A stretch of DNA of 64,000 nt, taken from positions 141,170,006 to 141,234,005 of the forward strand of contig NC_030681.2 in the NCBI RefSeq assembly GCF_000004195.4, in the 5' to 3' direction. This document shows positions 44,006-55,349 of the stretch, one piece after another. A program made the position numbers and the translations under genes. Under the pieces are notes generated by a model, which worked only from the letters and a program-made list of their open reading frames with translations, was not told the origin of the DNA and ran no database searches. Origin of the DNA: Xenopus tropicalis (lineage: Eukaryota; Chordata; Amphibia; Anura; Pipidae). Each line of letters starts with the position of its first letter. Position 1 is the stretch's first letter.

Positions 44006-45394
44006 TACAGGTATTTCCTTATCCGGAAACCCAAGTTCCGAATTAAAGAAAGATCATCTCCCATAGACTCCATTTTAATCAAATAATTCACATTTTTAAA
44101 AATTATTTCCTTTTTCTCTGTAATAATAAAACAGTACCTGTACTTGATCCCAACTAAGATATAATTACCCCTTATTGGGGGCAGAACAGCCCTATTGGGT
44201 TTATTTATTGGTTAAATGATTCCCTTTTCTCTGTAATAATAAAACAGTACCTGTACTTGATCCCAACTAAGATATAATTACCCCTTATTGGGGCAGAACA
44301 GCCCTATTGGGTTTATTTAATGGTTAAATGATTCCCTTTTCTCTGTAATAATAAAACAGTACCTGTACTTGATCCCAACTAAGATATAATTACCCCTTAT
44401 TGGGGCAGAACAGTCCTATTGGGTTTATTTAATGGTTAAATGATTCCCTTTTCTCTGTAATAATAAAACAGTACCTGTACTTGATCCCAACTAAGATATA
44501 ATTACCCCTTATTGGGGCAGAACAGCCCTATTGGGTTTATTTAATGGTTAAATGATTCCCTTTTCTCTGTAAAATAAAACAGTACCTGTACTTGATCCCA
44601 ACTAAGATATAATTACCCCTTATTGGGGCAGAACAGCCCTATTGGGTTTATTTCATGGTTAAATGATTCCCCTTTCTCTGTAATAATAAAACAGTACCTG
44701 TACTTGATCCCAACTAAGATATTATTAATCCTTATTGGAGCCAAAACAATCCTATTGGGTTTAATTACTGTTTAAATATTTTTTTCAGTACACTAAGGGG
44801 CTGATTTACTAACCCACGAATCCGACCCGAATTGGAAAAGTTCCGACTTGAAAACGAACATTTTGCGACTTTTTCGTATGTTTTGCGATTTTTTCGGATT
44901 CTGTACGAATTTTTCGTTACCAATACGATTTTTGCGTAAAAACGCGAGTTTTTCGTATCCATTACGAAAGTTGCGTAAAAAGTTGCGCATTTTGCGTAGC
45001 GTTAAAACTTACGCGAAAAGTTGCGCATTTTTCGTAGCGTTAAAACTTAACGCTACGAAAAATGCGCAACTTTTCGCGTACGTTTTAACGCTACGCAAAA
45101 TGCGCAACTTTTTACGCAACTTTCGTAATGGATAGGAAAACTCGCGTTTTTACGCAAAAATCGTATTGGATCCGAAAAATTCGTAAAGAATCCGAAAAAA
45201 TCGCAAAACATACGAAAAAATCGCAAAGTACCGATCATTACGAAAAAAACGCAATCGGACTCCATTCGACCCGTTCGTGGGTAAGTAAATCAGCCCCTAA
45301 AGGTAGGAGATCTGAATTACGTAAAGACCCGGAAAGACCTTATCCGGAAAACCCCAGGTCCCGAGCATTCTGGATAACAGGTCCCATACCTGTA
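44006..45394 (+). mobile_element. ACAGGTATGGGA-family MITE with six-unit array (copy E), interrupted
   Basis: The left end TACAGGTATTTCCTTATCC is slightly deleted and the right end is ACAGGTCCCATACCTGTA. Six units run from about 44107 to 44770. The last is the terminal variant (AATCCTTATTGGAGCCAAAA). The 3' non-array part is split by the palindrome at 44797-45297: ...TTCAGTACAC before and AAAGGTAGGAGATCTGAATT after. Confidence 0.95.
44797..45297. mobile_element. 501-bp palindromic PIF/Harbinger-type MITE
   Basis: The termini GGGGCTGATTTACTAACC and GGTAAGTAAATCAGCCCC lie between TAA triplets (44794-44796, 45298-45300). The whole element folds on itself: CGTTTTTACGCAAAAATCG, TGCGCAACTTTTCGCG and AACGCTACGAAAAATGCGCA on one arm have complements on the other. 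The centre is near 45046 (GCGTTAAAACTTAACGC). It is non-coding; several 65-95 codon frames are mirror products of the palindrome. Confidence 0.93.
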
Positions 45395-45784
45395 CTACTG
45401 ATGTGCAGGAAGGGCGGGCTAATGAAAGTCTTCTAGAACATTCCTGCAAAGCCAGTCCATCCATCATCCAACACTTAGGGGAGGCAGGAGAGGTATGTGC
45501 CTTGGATCCTCATGCTCCCCACCCATTGCCCCCTTACCACATGCCTCCTCTACCTACCCCTAGTCCTGGCCCTTCATTCCTCTGCAGTGGAAAACCATCA
45601 TTTTACAAAGAAAACCAGGGGTTTGGCTTAGGATGAGTTCCATTATGACTCTGATTACCTGGCCATACTCCAGTTGGTATGAAACCAAGCTATGACATGG
45701 TAAGGAGGTGGTAAGAAGGCTGTGAGCAGGTACTCTGACACAATGACAGTTAAGGCATGAGGTGAAATTAAATTAAAATGAATA
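45395..45784. other. Single-copy-looking sequence
   Basis: Proline-rich chance frame at 45403-45636. No domain or splice context is recognised. Confidence 0.35.
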
Positions 45785-45950
45785 CCTGGCATCATGGTGG
45801 AGCACTGGGTTCCTAGGTTGAATTGCATCCTGGGCACTAGCAACAAAGTGTTTGTATGTTGTCCCATACACTTACGTGGGCACCCTGGTTTCCTCCAACC
45901 ACAACATACAGGTACATGAATTGGCTCCTGATAAAACTGATGTACAGCTC
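45785..45950 (+). repeat. tRNA-head-type retroposon fragment
   Basis: It contains GGTTGAATTGCATCCTGGGC, GTTTGTATGTTGTCCCATAC, TTACGTGGGCACCCTGG-TTTCCTCC and ATTGGCTCCTGATAAAACTG. These follow the order of a widespread vertebrate LINE/SINE consensus (box B-like phrase, then TTTGTATGTTCTCCC, then GGTTTCCTCC). A weaker second copy follows at 46715-46840. A chance 129-codon reverse frame overlaps it. Confidence 0.65.
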
Positions 45951-46438
45951 TACAGTTTTGAGGAGAAGGTGCTTTTTGGTAGTTACATTCACTCTGAACG
46001 GGTAGAGGGAGCGACCCAATGCTTGGAAATTTCCATTTGCGCAATTACTCTTATTGTTATGTGCACCACCATGATGCCAGTTATTCCCTTGCTATCATAT
46101 CATTTTAGGCATCTAGTCAACTGCTCCCCATGATATGGTCCTTAGTCATTACCTGCTATGACTGTACCTCCAATAAGTATATGGTGTTAAGAGCTTACAA
46201 CATAGAGATGATTGAAGAGAACACAACATTAAACAGAACCTACAGTATCTCCCAGTGCTCCCTATTTAGGTGGGATAGTCTGTATTCACAGTTCAGGGGT
46301 AGGGTATAGGGCACATTAGGGGCATGTGTGAGGGGTAACTGGCTGTAAACATTATAACTTTTCAGTTGGGAAGGCTGGGATAGGAGATACCTATCAAAGA
46401 GTTATTGAATTAAACATAGCACACATGAATGATTGTAG

Positions 46439-46714
46439 AGTGTATGTATGTATGTATATCTTTATTTATAAAGTGCTACTTATGTACCAGGTGCTGTACA
46501 GTAGAATAGATTAATATAAACAGGGGGTTAAAGATAATAATAGATAAATACACAGTATAACAATAAATACAGATAAATACAAGGTACAGTTGCAATAAGT
46601 TAAGAGTCAAAGACACAAGAGGATGGAGGTCCCTGCCCCGTAGAGCTTACAATCTATATGGGAGGGTAACACAGACACAAATAGGCAAAGTGCTGTAGGT
46701 CACAGTGGATTAGA
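46439..46714 (-). repeat. Retroposon tail (TTTATTTATAAAGTGC...GAGCTTACAATCT)
   Basis: It begins with GTATGTATGTATGTATATC, then TTTATTTATAAAGTGCTACT, CAGGTGCTGTACAG and GGTCCCTGCCCCGTAGAGCT followed by TACAATCT. The same order occurs at 58500-58706. Probably the 3' part of an L2-like LINE or a SINE. Confidence 0.75.
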
Positions 46715-46840
46715 ATCCATGCCTTACACAGTGGCATCTTGGTTCAATTCCAACCAGCTGCAGTTTGTATATGGCTTTTATATGTTTCCATTGGTTTCCT
46801 CCTTTATACTTGCAGATTCATTGGCTTGTGAGGAACTATA
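46715..46840 (+). repeat. tRNA-head-type retroposon fragment, diverged
   Basis: Phrases ATCTTGGTTCAATTCCAACC, CAGTTTGTATATGG, CATTGGTTTCCTCC and GATTCATTGGCTTGTGAGG are in the same order as the copy at 45785. The box B-like GGTTCAATTCC is not accompanied by a foldable tRNA. Confidence 0.55.
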
Positions 46841-48059
46841 TTAGGTGTGTGGCTAGGATGTATGCTTCAGTGGAGTAGGGAACAATGTCAATAAAGAAAC
46901 ATTCCCTTATCGATATGTGCTATTATTAAATACATTTCCCATTAAGAACATCCTACAAGTATTTAGTAGAACAGGTACAGTATCAAAATCCATAGTCATC
47001 AATTATACATTACATTGAGTAAACAGCCACAGGACATTATGAAGGGTAAATAAATGTAATTATGATCAAATATGTTGCCTTTTTGACTTCCAACTTGTAC
47101 CTTTCTCTAACCCAGACATTCATTTTTTTTTACAAAACGATTTACATTTTATTACAAAAGGCACCAAAAACACACAAAGCCGGAGTGAATCCCTCATCTG
47201 CATCACAGGTTGCATTGATGAACGATCAAAATCCACATGGATGGGTGCCTGACAACAAAGAACCTTTTTATTCCATGGCTGTAAAGAGGCGAGCAATCAA
47301 ACTGTCTCCTTATCAGATTCGGTTACAGGGTACAAGTCATGTGATGAAATGAAAATGGCGACACACTCTGTTGATTGTCACCTAAAGAATGAGGGAGCTC
47401 GGCAAACGCGTCTCCGCCAATTTAATCGTGGGTAATTTTGCATTTGCACATGTTTTTTTTATTATAGCTTTTTCTGAGAATAGTGACACGTACATAAAAG
47501 AGGAGCCATCGGATCTGACGTTGTTCTTTATTAATCAGCGCACATTAATAGATGTCAGAGAGGCATATGTGATGCTTTGAATTGTGCCTTGTCATCTTAT
47601 TGATATTCACTTGGTTCCTTTTCTATCTTCTTTCTAGGGTAACAGAAGGGAAGGGAGAGTAATACAGGGACTCAGGACAAAAATGAAGTTTATTTAGCAG
47701 AACTCGGACTCCTGACAGACATCTGATACAGATACAGTATAATACATTATAAGAATTACTGTTGGACCTAGCTGTACAACAATTTGCTAAAGAACAGGGC
47801 AAAATGCAGGTTACAAAGATAGGATAAAGCTTGTTCTCACCAAACATTGGTATGATATGGGACTTCCTTCCATCCTTTTCTCGCGTCCCACGGGAGAAAA
47901 GCGCTTTACAAATGTTTGTTGTTGTTGTTGTTGTTGTTCCTTCTGCCACAGGTGAACATTTTTGCCCCTAGTCTGCCTGAGAGCTCCATGGACACATTTT
48001 GCTTGGTACCATTCAATAGGATAAGGTCCATTTATAAACTTTCCTAGGAATGAGTCTTG
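46841..48059. other. Single-copy sequence with a (TTG)n microsatellite
   Basis: A (TTG)n tract lies at 47916-47938 after AAAGCGCTTTACAAATG, itself like a retroposon tail end. The block 47390-47580 is repeat-free and opens as short frames only. No gene is supported. Confidence 0.4.
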
Positions 48060-48067
48060 CTATAATC

Positions 48068-48363
48068 CAGGGATCCCCAACCAGTGGCTCCGGGGCAACA
48101 TGTTGCTCCCCAACCCCTTGGATGTTGCTCTCAGTGCCCCCAAACCAGTTATTTTTGAATTCCTGACTTGGGGGCAAGTTTAGGTTGAATAAAACCAAGA
48201 TTTCCTACCAAATAAAGCCCCCTGTAAGCTGATAGGGTGCATAGAGGCTGCCTAATAGCCAATCACAGCCCTTATTTGGCTCCTCCATGAACTTTTATGG
48301 TGCTTGTGTTGCTCCCCAAGTCTTTTTACATTTGCCTGTGGCTCACGAGTAAGAAAGGTTGGG
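48068..48363 (+). mobile_element. CAGTGATCCCC-family hAT MITE, copy 8, 3' terminus shortened
   Basis: It starts CAGGGATCCCCAACCAGTGG and stops at GAAAGGTTGGG, lacking the last eight terminal bases seen in other copies. Yet it is flanked by a perfect 8-bp duplication CTATAATC (48060-48067, 48364-48371). Body blocks are as in copy 1. Confidence 0.93.
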
Positions 48364-48371
48364 CTATAATC

Positions 48372-49678
48372 ACATAAAGCGGTGTGTGATACCAGCATGT
48401 ACCTTCCCATTACAAAAAGTCATGTTCTTGCCAGCCCTAATACTTTGCCAATGGGACTAGGCACATACAGACATGTCTATTTAATACAGTGAGAGACATG
48501 CAATGCTCAGGCCCAGAGCATACGAGACCATTATTCCTGACACTATGTCCGAGCACAGTTGACGATACTGCATGCCTATTGCATAATTAACATATGACCA
48601 TTGCCAGACATTTTAAATCCTTGATTTTTTTTTTCCTTAAATATGATCTCAAACACAAACTCTGTTTCATGCAAGTATCAGATTTCCTGACATGGGAATA
48701 CTGGCACCAAATGGAGATATTTTATGCTTGACCTCAAAGAACAGGTGCTGGAACCATATAGCGAAACACTGAGCAGCTGTTGTAACATATTAGGCAAGTG
48801 AAAATATTGCTATAGTTTTCTTTTAAAGAGAGCGTTTCTGGGGGATTTCGCCCGCCGGCCGCCCCGAGTGACGTGGCCATGGAACCAGTCCATTCTGCAG
48901 TGACAGAACGCACAGCTACATCTTATCATATGCCACGGGGATCCTTGCCAAATAACTGGAGACAGGCAAGCTTTTGTATAGTTCTGCCAAACCAAGCAAG
49001 ACACTTTCTCACTCACTATAGTAACCGGCACTGCTGGAGTGATGACAGTGGGAACTGAACCACCAGAAATGAAACTGAATCAGCTTCTTTGGATAGGAAA
49101 CCACATTCCTAGAATAACTGCAGGGCTATTTTCCAGCTACCAAGGAGCGTTCTCATGATGCACCTTTGTACAATGAACTGTATACAAATCCCATCGGCCC
49201 ATTATTTGCTCATTTGTCATTTTCTGTTCATCTGCCAAAATAATTTTTAATTAATTATTTATTATTTAACATATTTATTTCTATGCCCTTGTCTTTCACA
49301 TCCATATCTTCAGCACCCCCAACTGTCCACATTTGTAGCATGAACAAATAGCTTATCCATTGATTCATCCACCAGTGCCTGATGGTAGGGTTTTTGTATC
49401 AGAGATGCCCTCAGGAATTGGGAGGGAAGTCATTGGGAAGCACATAGGTTACCTGGGTAGTAAAAGGTGATATAAATTATTTTATTCCTCCCTGGGTACA
49501 ACTCAAACTAGGTGACTATTTCCTCAATATTGTTAAATATATAGAAAACGTTTTGGGTCACAAAGAGCAGCTTGAACTTGATTTGTGCTCAACGTTTGCA
49601 CCATGTTGGTCTTTTGATGGAGGTGATTCAGTCATTGGGCTTTGATTCTAAGTTTAGCTTGGGAACATCACTGAGAGC
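48372..49678. other. Single-copy-looking sequence
   Basis: A CpG-containing patch at 48840-48880 (CGCCCGCCGGCCGCCCCGAG) lies between opposing short frames. Nothing diagnostic of an exon or promoter is visible. AT-rich ATTTATTATTTAACATATTT at 49255-49280. Confidence 0.35.
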
Positions 49679-49951
49679 AGTGGTCTCCAATCCGTTGGGC
49701 TGATCCCACAGAGCAGTGGCTGATGGGTTTAGCCTGAAGACCAATGGGTAGGAATTGTGAAGAATGGCCTTTAGCTCTCCTAGATACACCTGAACACCCA
49801 AACTTGAAGGTCGGTAAGGGTGAGATTTGGATGAATATATATTTGTAAATGGTGAACCTTCAGTGGGGGCCCTAAGCAAATGCTGGACCTTCAAGTGGGG
49901 CTCTGACCATTATGTGGGGCTTGAAGAAAGGAGGTTTGACAATCACTGGGG
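49679..49951 (+). mobile_element. CAGTGGTCTCCAATCC hAT-like element
   Basis: The ends are CAGTGGTCTCCAATCC and TTTGACAATCACTG. The interior has CTCTCCTAGATACACCTGAA and AGGGTGAGATTTGG, shared with the fragment at 20519-20690. No target duplication is obvious. Confidence 0.65.
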
Positions 49952-50837
49952 TTATAAAGTGCTTGCAAAGTCCAGTCCTGGGGAACTTTGATGTTGAGCG
50001 GCACTGCTGGAAATCTCAGGGTTGCTCACATGAAATGTAGTTTTGTTTCCACGGACACATAATAATAATAATATTAAAACCATATTATTATTTTGGTCTG
50101 TATGGGAAATGGCATTGCCCATACCACTTAATTACTTTATAAAGAAACTAGCCCATCAGAAATAAAACACAGAATATATAAGGCTGAAGCTATACGGGGG
50201 CAGCTCTTTGTGGGTATTTCAGAAAAACATCCCTGGGACAAAGCACAAAGATGGAGTCATGGGTGTCAGTGAAGCATAGCGCATGGATGATTTGTAGAGA
50301 GACCATCAATTTTAGTCCTCCTCATAGATAAGATACATTTCAATGATTTTAAATGGAAATGCATTGTTAAACCATGGGAAGGATGTTTTCTCCCTGTCAT
50401 TTATATTACAACACAGTTAGAGATTGTGTTATAACATTCATATCATCCCTTCTTTTTGGATACAAGAAAACAATATGATTTATCTGATCAGGTATAAATA
50501 ATGGAACTGTGTCTTGTTCATTAAAATGACCTACGGCAACGGGCCATGGAGGCACTGAGGTCACTATTTGTTTAGCATTGCTGGAATGATTATTGTTTAG
50601 ACCCCATTGAGTAGATGGCCATGGAGATCACCCAGTGACTGAATTTGCAATCATGTGTGTTAATTAAATATGTCTGGCCACTATGTGGTTTAACAATTGT
50701 ATTGGAGGGAGTGCAGTATTGGTGCTGCCATTGTTCAACAGGATATTTAGGCCTGCAGCCCATGGGTGGAAAATAATGACCCTCTTTGTTATTGTTCCTA
50801 ATACTAATAAAGGGAAAGCAGAGAGTCTATTGCAGAA
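49952..50837. other. Single-copy-looking sequence
   Basis: There is a short (ATA)n run near 50059. No gene or repeat terminus is recognised. Confidence 0.4.
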
Positions 50838-50915
50838 TAAAGGTGCCCATACACATCAACGAGCTGATGCGATTCCCGATCCGACTAGATTTTCTAACCT
50901 AGAGTTTATTGTGGG
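50838..50915 (+). mobile_element. AAGGTGGCCATACACGGG-like terminal fragment
   Basis: TAAAGGTGCCCATACACATC followed by AACGAGCTGATGCGATTCCC resembles one end of the family. The rest is missing. Confidence 0.45.
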
Positions 50916-51025
50916 AGGAGCATAATGCAGGTAAAGATATGACCCATCCCAGTTTAACACCTGGTATAATGAACCTGTGCTTATCTTTAAGCCTAAGACA
51001 CAGTCTAGTACTGGGGGCTTTCTTA

Positions 51026-52675
51026 TTAAAGGGGCTGTTCACCTTTACATTACAATTTGCAGTTGGTCTTCATTTTTATTCTTTGCAGTTTTTTAAATTA
51101 TTTTTTGCTCAGCAGCTCTCCGGTTTGGAATTTCAGCAGCTATCTGGTTGTCTGGGTCCAATTTAATCTAGCAACCAGGCAGTGATCCAAAAGACAATTA
51201 GCAGTTGGTCTTCATTTTTATTCTTCGTGTTTTTTTAATTATTTTTTGTTCAGCAGCTCTCCAGTTTGGAATTTCAGCAGCTATCTGGTTGCTAGGGTTC
51301 AACTTATTCTAGCAACCAGGCAGTGATCCAAAAGACAGTGTGGAATATGAATAGGGTCTGAATAGAAAGATAAGCCATAAAAAGTGACAATAACAATAAT
51401 TGTAGCCGCACAGAGCAATCATTTTTTGGCTGCCGGGGTCAGTGACCCCCATTTGAAAGCTGAATAGAGTCAGAAGAGGAAGAAAAACAATTCAAAAATG
51501 ATAAAAAAAAAAAAATGAGGACCAATTGAAAGTACAGGTATGGGACCCATTATCCAGAATGCTTGGGACCTGGGGTTTTCCGGATAAGGGGTCTTTCCAT
51601 AATTTGGATCTCCATACCTTAAGTCTACTAAAAGATTATTTAAACATTAAATAAACCCAGTAGGGCTGTTCTGCTCCCAATAAGGGGTAATTATATCTTA
51701 GTTGGGATCAAGTACAGGTACTGTTTTATTATTACAGAGAAAAGGGAATCATTTAACCATGAAATAAACCCAATAGGACTGTTCTGCCCCAAAAAGGGGT
51801 AATTATATCTTAGTTGGGATCAAGTACAGGTACTGTTTTATTATTACAGAGAAAAGGGAATCATTTAACCATGAAATAAACCCAATAGGACTGTTCTGCC
51901 CCCAATAAGGGGTAATTATATCTTAGTTGGGATCAAGTACAGGTACTGTTTTATTATTACAGAGAAAAGGGAATCATTTAACCATGAAATAAACCCAATA
52001 GGGCTGTTCTGCCCCCAATAAGGGGTAATTATATTTTAGTTGGGATCAAGTACAGGTACTGTTTTATTATTACAGAGAAAAGGGAATCATTTAACCATGA
52101 AATAAACCCAATAGGGCTGTTCTGCCCCAATAAGGGGTAATTATATGTTAGTTGGGATCAAGTACAGGTACTGTTTTATTATTACAGAGAAAAGGGAATC
52201 ATTTAACCATGAAATAAACCCAATAGGGCTGTTCTGCCCCAATAAGGGGTAATTATATGTTAGTTGGGATCAAGTACAGGTACTGTTTTATTATTACAGA
52301 GAAAAGGGAATCATTTAACCATGAAATAAACCCAATAGGACTGTTCTGCCCCCAATAAGGGGTAATTATATCTTAGTTGGGATCAAGTACAGGTACTGTT
52401 TTATTATTACAGAGAAAAGGGAATCATTTAACCATGAAATAAACCCAATAGGGCTGTTCTGCCCCCAATAAGGGGTAATTATATCTTAGTTGGGATCAAG
52501 TACAAGGTAGAATTTTATAATTACAAAGCAAAAGGAAATAATTTTAAAAATTAGAATTATTTGCTTATAATGGAGTCTATGGGAGACAGCCTTTCCGTAA
52601 TTCGGAACTTTCTGGATAATGGGTTTCCGGATAACAGAGCCGATACCTGTATAACATACTAAAAGTTAACCTAAA
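51026..52675 (+). mobile_element. T2-type MITE split by an array element
   Basis: The left end is TTAAAGGGGCTGTTCACCTT. Then come CAGCAGCTCTCCGGTTTGGA, TCTAGCAACCAGGCAGTGAT and GAGGACCAATTGAAA. The array element at 51533-52651 interrupts it, after which TAACATACTAAAAGTTAACC continues the T2 sequence to a decayed right end. A 142-bp segment (GCAGTTGGTCTTCATTTTTA at 51059 and 51201) is tandemly duplicated in the left part. Confidence 0.85.
51533..52651 (-). mobile_element. ACAGGTATGGGA-family MITE with eight-unit array (copy F)
   Basis: Reverse orientation. The ends are TACAGGTATGGGACCCATTA and GAGCCGATACCTGTA, bounded by TA on both sides inside the T2-type element. About eight units; two adjacent ones carry ATTATATGTTAGTTGGG (near 52139 and 52252) instead of ATATCTTAG. 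Confidence 0.95.
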
Positions 52676-53539
52676 CCTTCATTAGCGCTGATTCCATGGG
52701 GAGGGGGTGGCTGTAAGGACACAGCAAATAAAAAACAATTTCAGTGCTTTATGATAGAAAAAAAAAAGGTCCCTACTTTTTCCCACAATAAAATATTGAC
52801 ATGGTAACATAATTGCCCTGCCCCTCGCTGAAACCTGAGGCTGGGAACCCCTACAACAGTGGGCTGCCGGGGCCTATTCTCACCATAAAGGCTTTACAGG
52901 CATATCATATGAACATATAGGTACGCTCTCTGTTACAGGAACCCCTGGCATCCCCAGCGCAGTGAAAATAAATAGGCCTGTGAGATATTTCCCCCAATCA
53001 GTGTTAAGCGCCAAAGCGCTCTAAGTCCATGTTTTATGAATCACATTTCAGGGATATCTATTTATTCCTGCCTTATTGCAGAAATTACAGGCCTCGGCTT
53101 GGTTAAAGGCGGAGGAAGTTATTTATTCAGTCAATTGAGTTTTACAGCTGTCAGTCTCGGAGCCATTAGGGTTGTATATTCGGAGCAGTTTCTGAAAGAA
53201 TAAAAGAATCTGTGGCTCTTATCATATGTCATTATAGAAGCCATTAGACATTCAAGCCCCGCGGAGAGACTCCAGGGATTACTTTAAGTGGTTTCCACGA
53301 AACAAGCGAAATTCTCCATTCTTTATTTCTGCATCTTAATTTTTGTCTCAGTTGAAAGTGTTAAAATTCACTGATTTTTTTTTTTTGTCCTAAATAACCA
53401 TTTGGCTACATTATTAAACAGCAAAGATATTGTGTGTTTAGTGTGACGCCTGTTGTGTTGTGTAGATAAGTGGTGTTTCCTGGTAAGAGATACCTCCCAA
53501 CGAGCATCACCTGCCTACAGTACATTGTAACATTCTATA
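52676..53539. other. Single-copy sequence, possible conserved non-coding block
   Basis: About 52975-53350 is repeat-free with GGATATCTATTTATTCCTGC, GTTTTACAGCTGTCAGTCTC and CCATTAGACATTCAAGCC. It resembles developmental enhancer-type conserved sequence, but this is untested. No open frame of note. Confidence 0.35.
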
Positions 53540-54986
53540 TACAGGTATGGGACCTGTTATCCAGAATGCTCGGGACCTGGGGTTTTCCAGATAAGGAGTC
53601 TTTCTGTAATTTGGATCTCCATAACTTAAGTCTGCTAAACATCATTTATATTAAATAAACCCACTAGGATTGCCTCCAATAAGGATTAATTATATCTTAG
53701 TTGGGATCAAGTACAGGTACTGTTTTATTATTACAGAGAAAAGGGAATCATTTAACCATTAAATAAACCCAATAGGGCTGTTCTGCCCCCAATAAGGGGT
53801 AATTATATCTTAGTTGGGATCAAGTACAGGTACTGTTTTATTATTACAGAGAAAAGGGAATCATTTAACCATTAAATAAACCCAATAGGACTGTTCTGCC
53901 CCCAATAAGGGGTAATTATATCTTAGTTGGGATCAAGTACAGGTACTGTTTTATTATTACAGAGAAACGGGAATCATTTAACCATGAAATAAACCCAATA
54001 GGGCTGTTCTGCCCCCAATAAGGGGTAATTATATCTTAGTTGGGATCAAGTACAGGTACTGTTTTATTATTACAGAGAAAAGGGAATCATTTAACCATGA
54101 AATAAACCCAATAGGGCTGTTCTGCCCCCAATAAGGGGTAATTATATCTTAGTTGGGATCAAGTGCAGGTACTGTTTTATTATTACAGAGAAAAGGGAAT
54201 CATTTAACCATGAAATAAACCCAATAGGACTGTTCTGCCTCCAATAAGGATTAATTATATCTTAGTTGGGATCAAGTACAGGTACTGTTTTATTATTACA
54301 GAGAAAAGGGAATCATTTAACCATTAAATAAACCCAATAGGACTGTTCTGCCCCCAATAAGGGGTAATTATATCTTAGTTGGGATCAAGTACAGGTACTG
54401 TTTTATTATTACAGAGAAAAGGGAATCATTTAACCATTAAATAAACCCAATAGGACTGTTCTGCCCCCAATAAGGGGTAATTATATCTTAGTTGGGATCA
54501 AGTACAGGTACTGTTTTATTATTACAGAGAAACGGGAATCATTTAACCATGAAATAAACCCAATAGGGCTGTTCTGCCCCCAATAAGGGGTAATTATATC
54601 TTAGTTGGGATCAAGTACAGGTACTGTTTTATTATTACAGAGAAAAGGGAATCATTTAACCATGAAATAAACCCAATAGGGCTGTTCTGCCCCCAATAAG
54701 GGGTAATTATATCTTAGTTGGGATCAAGTGCAGGTACTGTTTTATTATTACAGAGAAAAGGGAATCATTTAACCATGAAATAAACCCAATAGGGCTGTTC
54801 TGCCCCCAATAAGGGGTAATTATATCTTAGTTGGGATCAAGTACAAGGTAGAATTTTATTATTACAAAGAAAAAGGAAATGATTTTAAAAATTAGAATTA
54901 TTTGCTTATAATGGAGTCTATGGGAGATCCTTAATTCGGAACTTTCTGGATAACAGGTTTCTCAATCAAGGGATCTCATACCTGTA
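53540..54986 (-). mobile_element. ACAGGTATGGGA-family MITE with eleven-unit array (copy G)
   Basis: The ends are TACAGGTATGGGACCTGTTA and GATCTCATACCTGTA. About eleven units are present. Variants AGAAACGGGAATC (53964, 54529), AAGTGCAGGTACTG (54161, 54726) and TGCCTCCAATAAGGATTAAT (53671, 54236) each occur twice, always exactly 565 bp apart, which is five units. The terminal-type variant therefore also sits inside the array. Confidence 0.96.
53668..54797 (-). repeat. 565-bp five-unit higher-order duplication
   Basis: Two successive blocks of five 113-bp units share three diagnostic variants at identical offsets. The second block begins in a hybrid unit: GGACTGTTCTG of an inner unit runs into CCTCCAATAAGGATTAAT of the edge unit near 54225-54255. 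This is the junction expected from unequal exchange or slippage by five units. Confidence 0.9.
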
Positions 54987-55156
54987 CTACTGTCCATAGT
55001 AAGGAAATTATAGAAAAAAAAGATGGTTCCAACTACAGAAATCTTTATATTTTTATGTGTAACTGTGTTATCTTTCCAACAGAGCATGTAGGCAACAGTG
55101 ATCCTAGGGCTCTTTCTCCTATGGTACAGGTGCAAGTACTGGATCTCATACATAGA

Positions 55157-55345
55157 GCAGTGATGGGCGGAATTATTCACCAGGCATGGATTCACTGCAA
55201 ATTTCTGCATTTATCATTGGTGGATTGTATCGCAAAACGGGTGTAAAAAAGTGCTACAAAAAATGATGATGCACGAAACAACTTTTTTACCCGTGCAACA
55301 ATTTTTTTTGTCACACAACATTTTTGCTGTTTGCGAATTCAAAAT
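55157..55345 (-). mobile_element. TAGTGATGAGCG-family hAT fragment, copy 11
   Basis: CAGTGATGGGCGGAATTATT, CACCAGGCATGGATTCACTG and GGTGGATTGTATCGC are the family right arm in reverse. Degenerate CGTGCAACAATTTTTTTTGT units follow, then it breaks off at the repeat starting at 55350. Confidence 0.75.
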
Positions 55346-55349
55346 AAGT

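Noticed and set aside
44848..45135. Paired frames of 65-102 codons on both strands near 44.8-45.3 kb
   Set aside because: They are mirror readings of the 501-bp palindromic MITE.
46725..46760. tRNA gene from the GGTTCAATTCC box B-like motif
   Set aside because: No A box at the right distance, no cloverleaf and no acceptor stem; the surrounding order matches a retroposon fragment.
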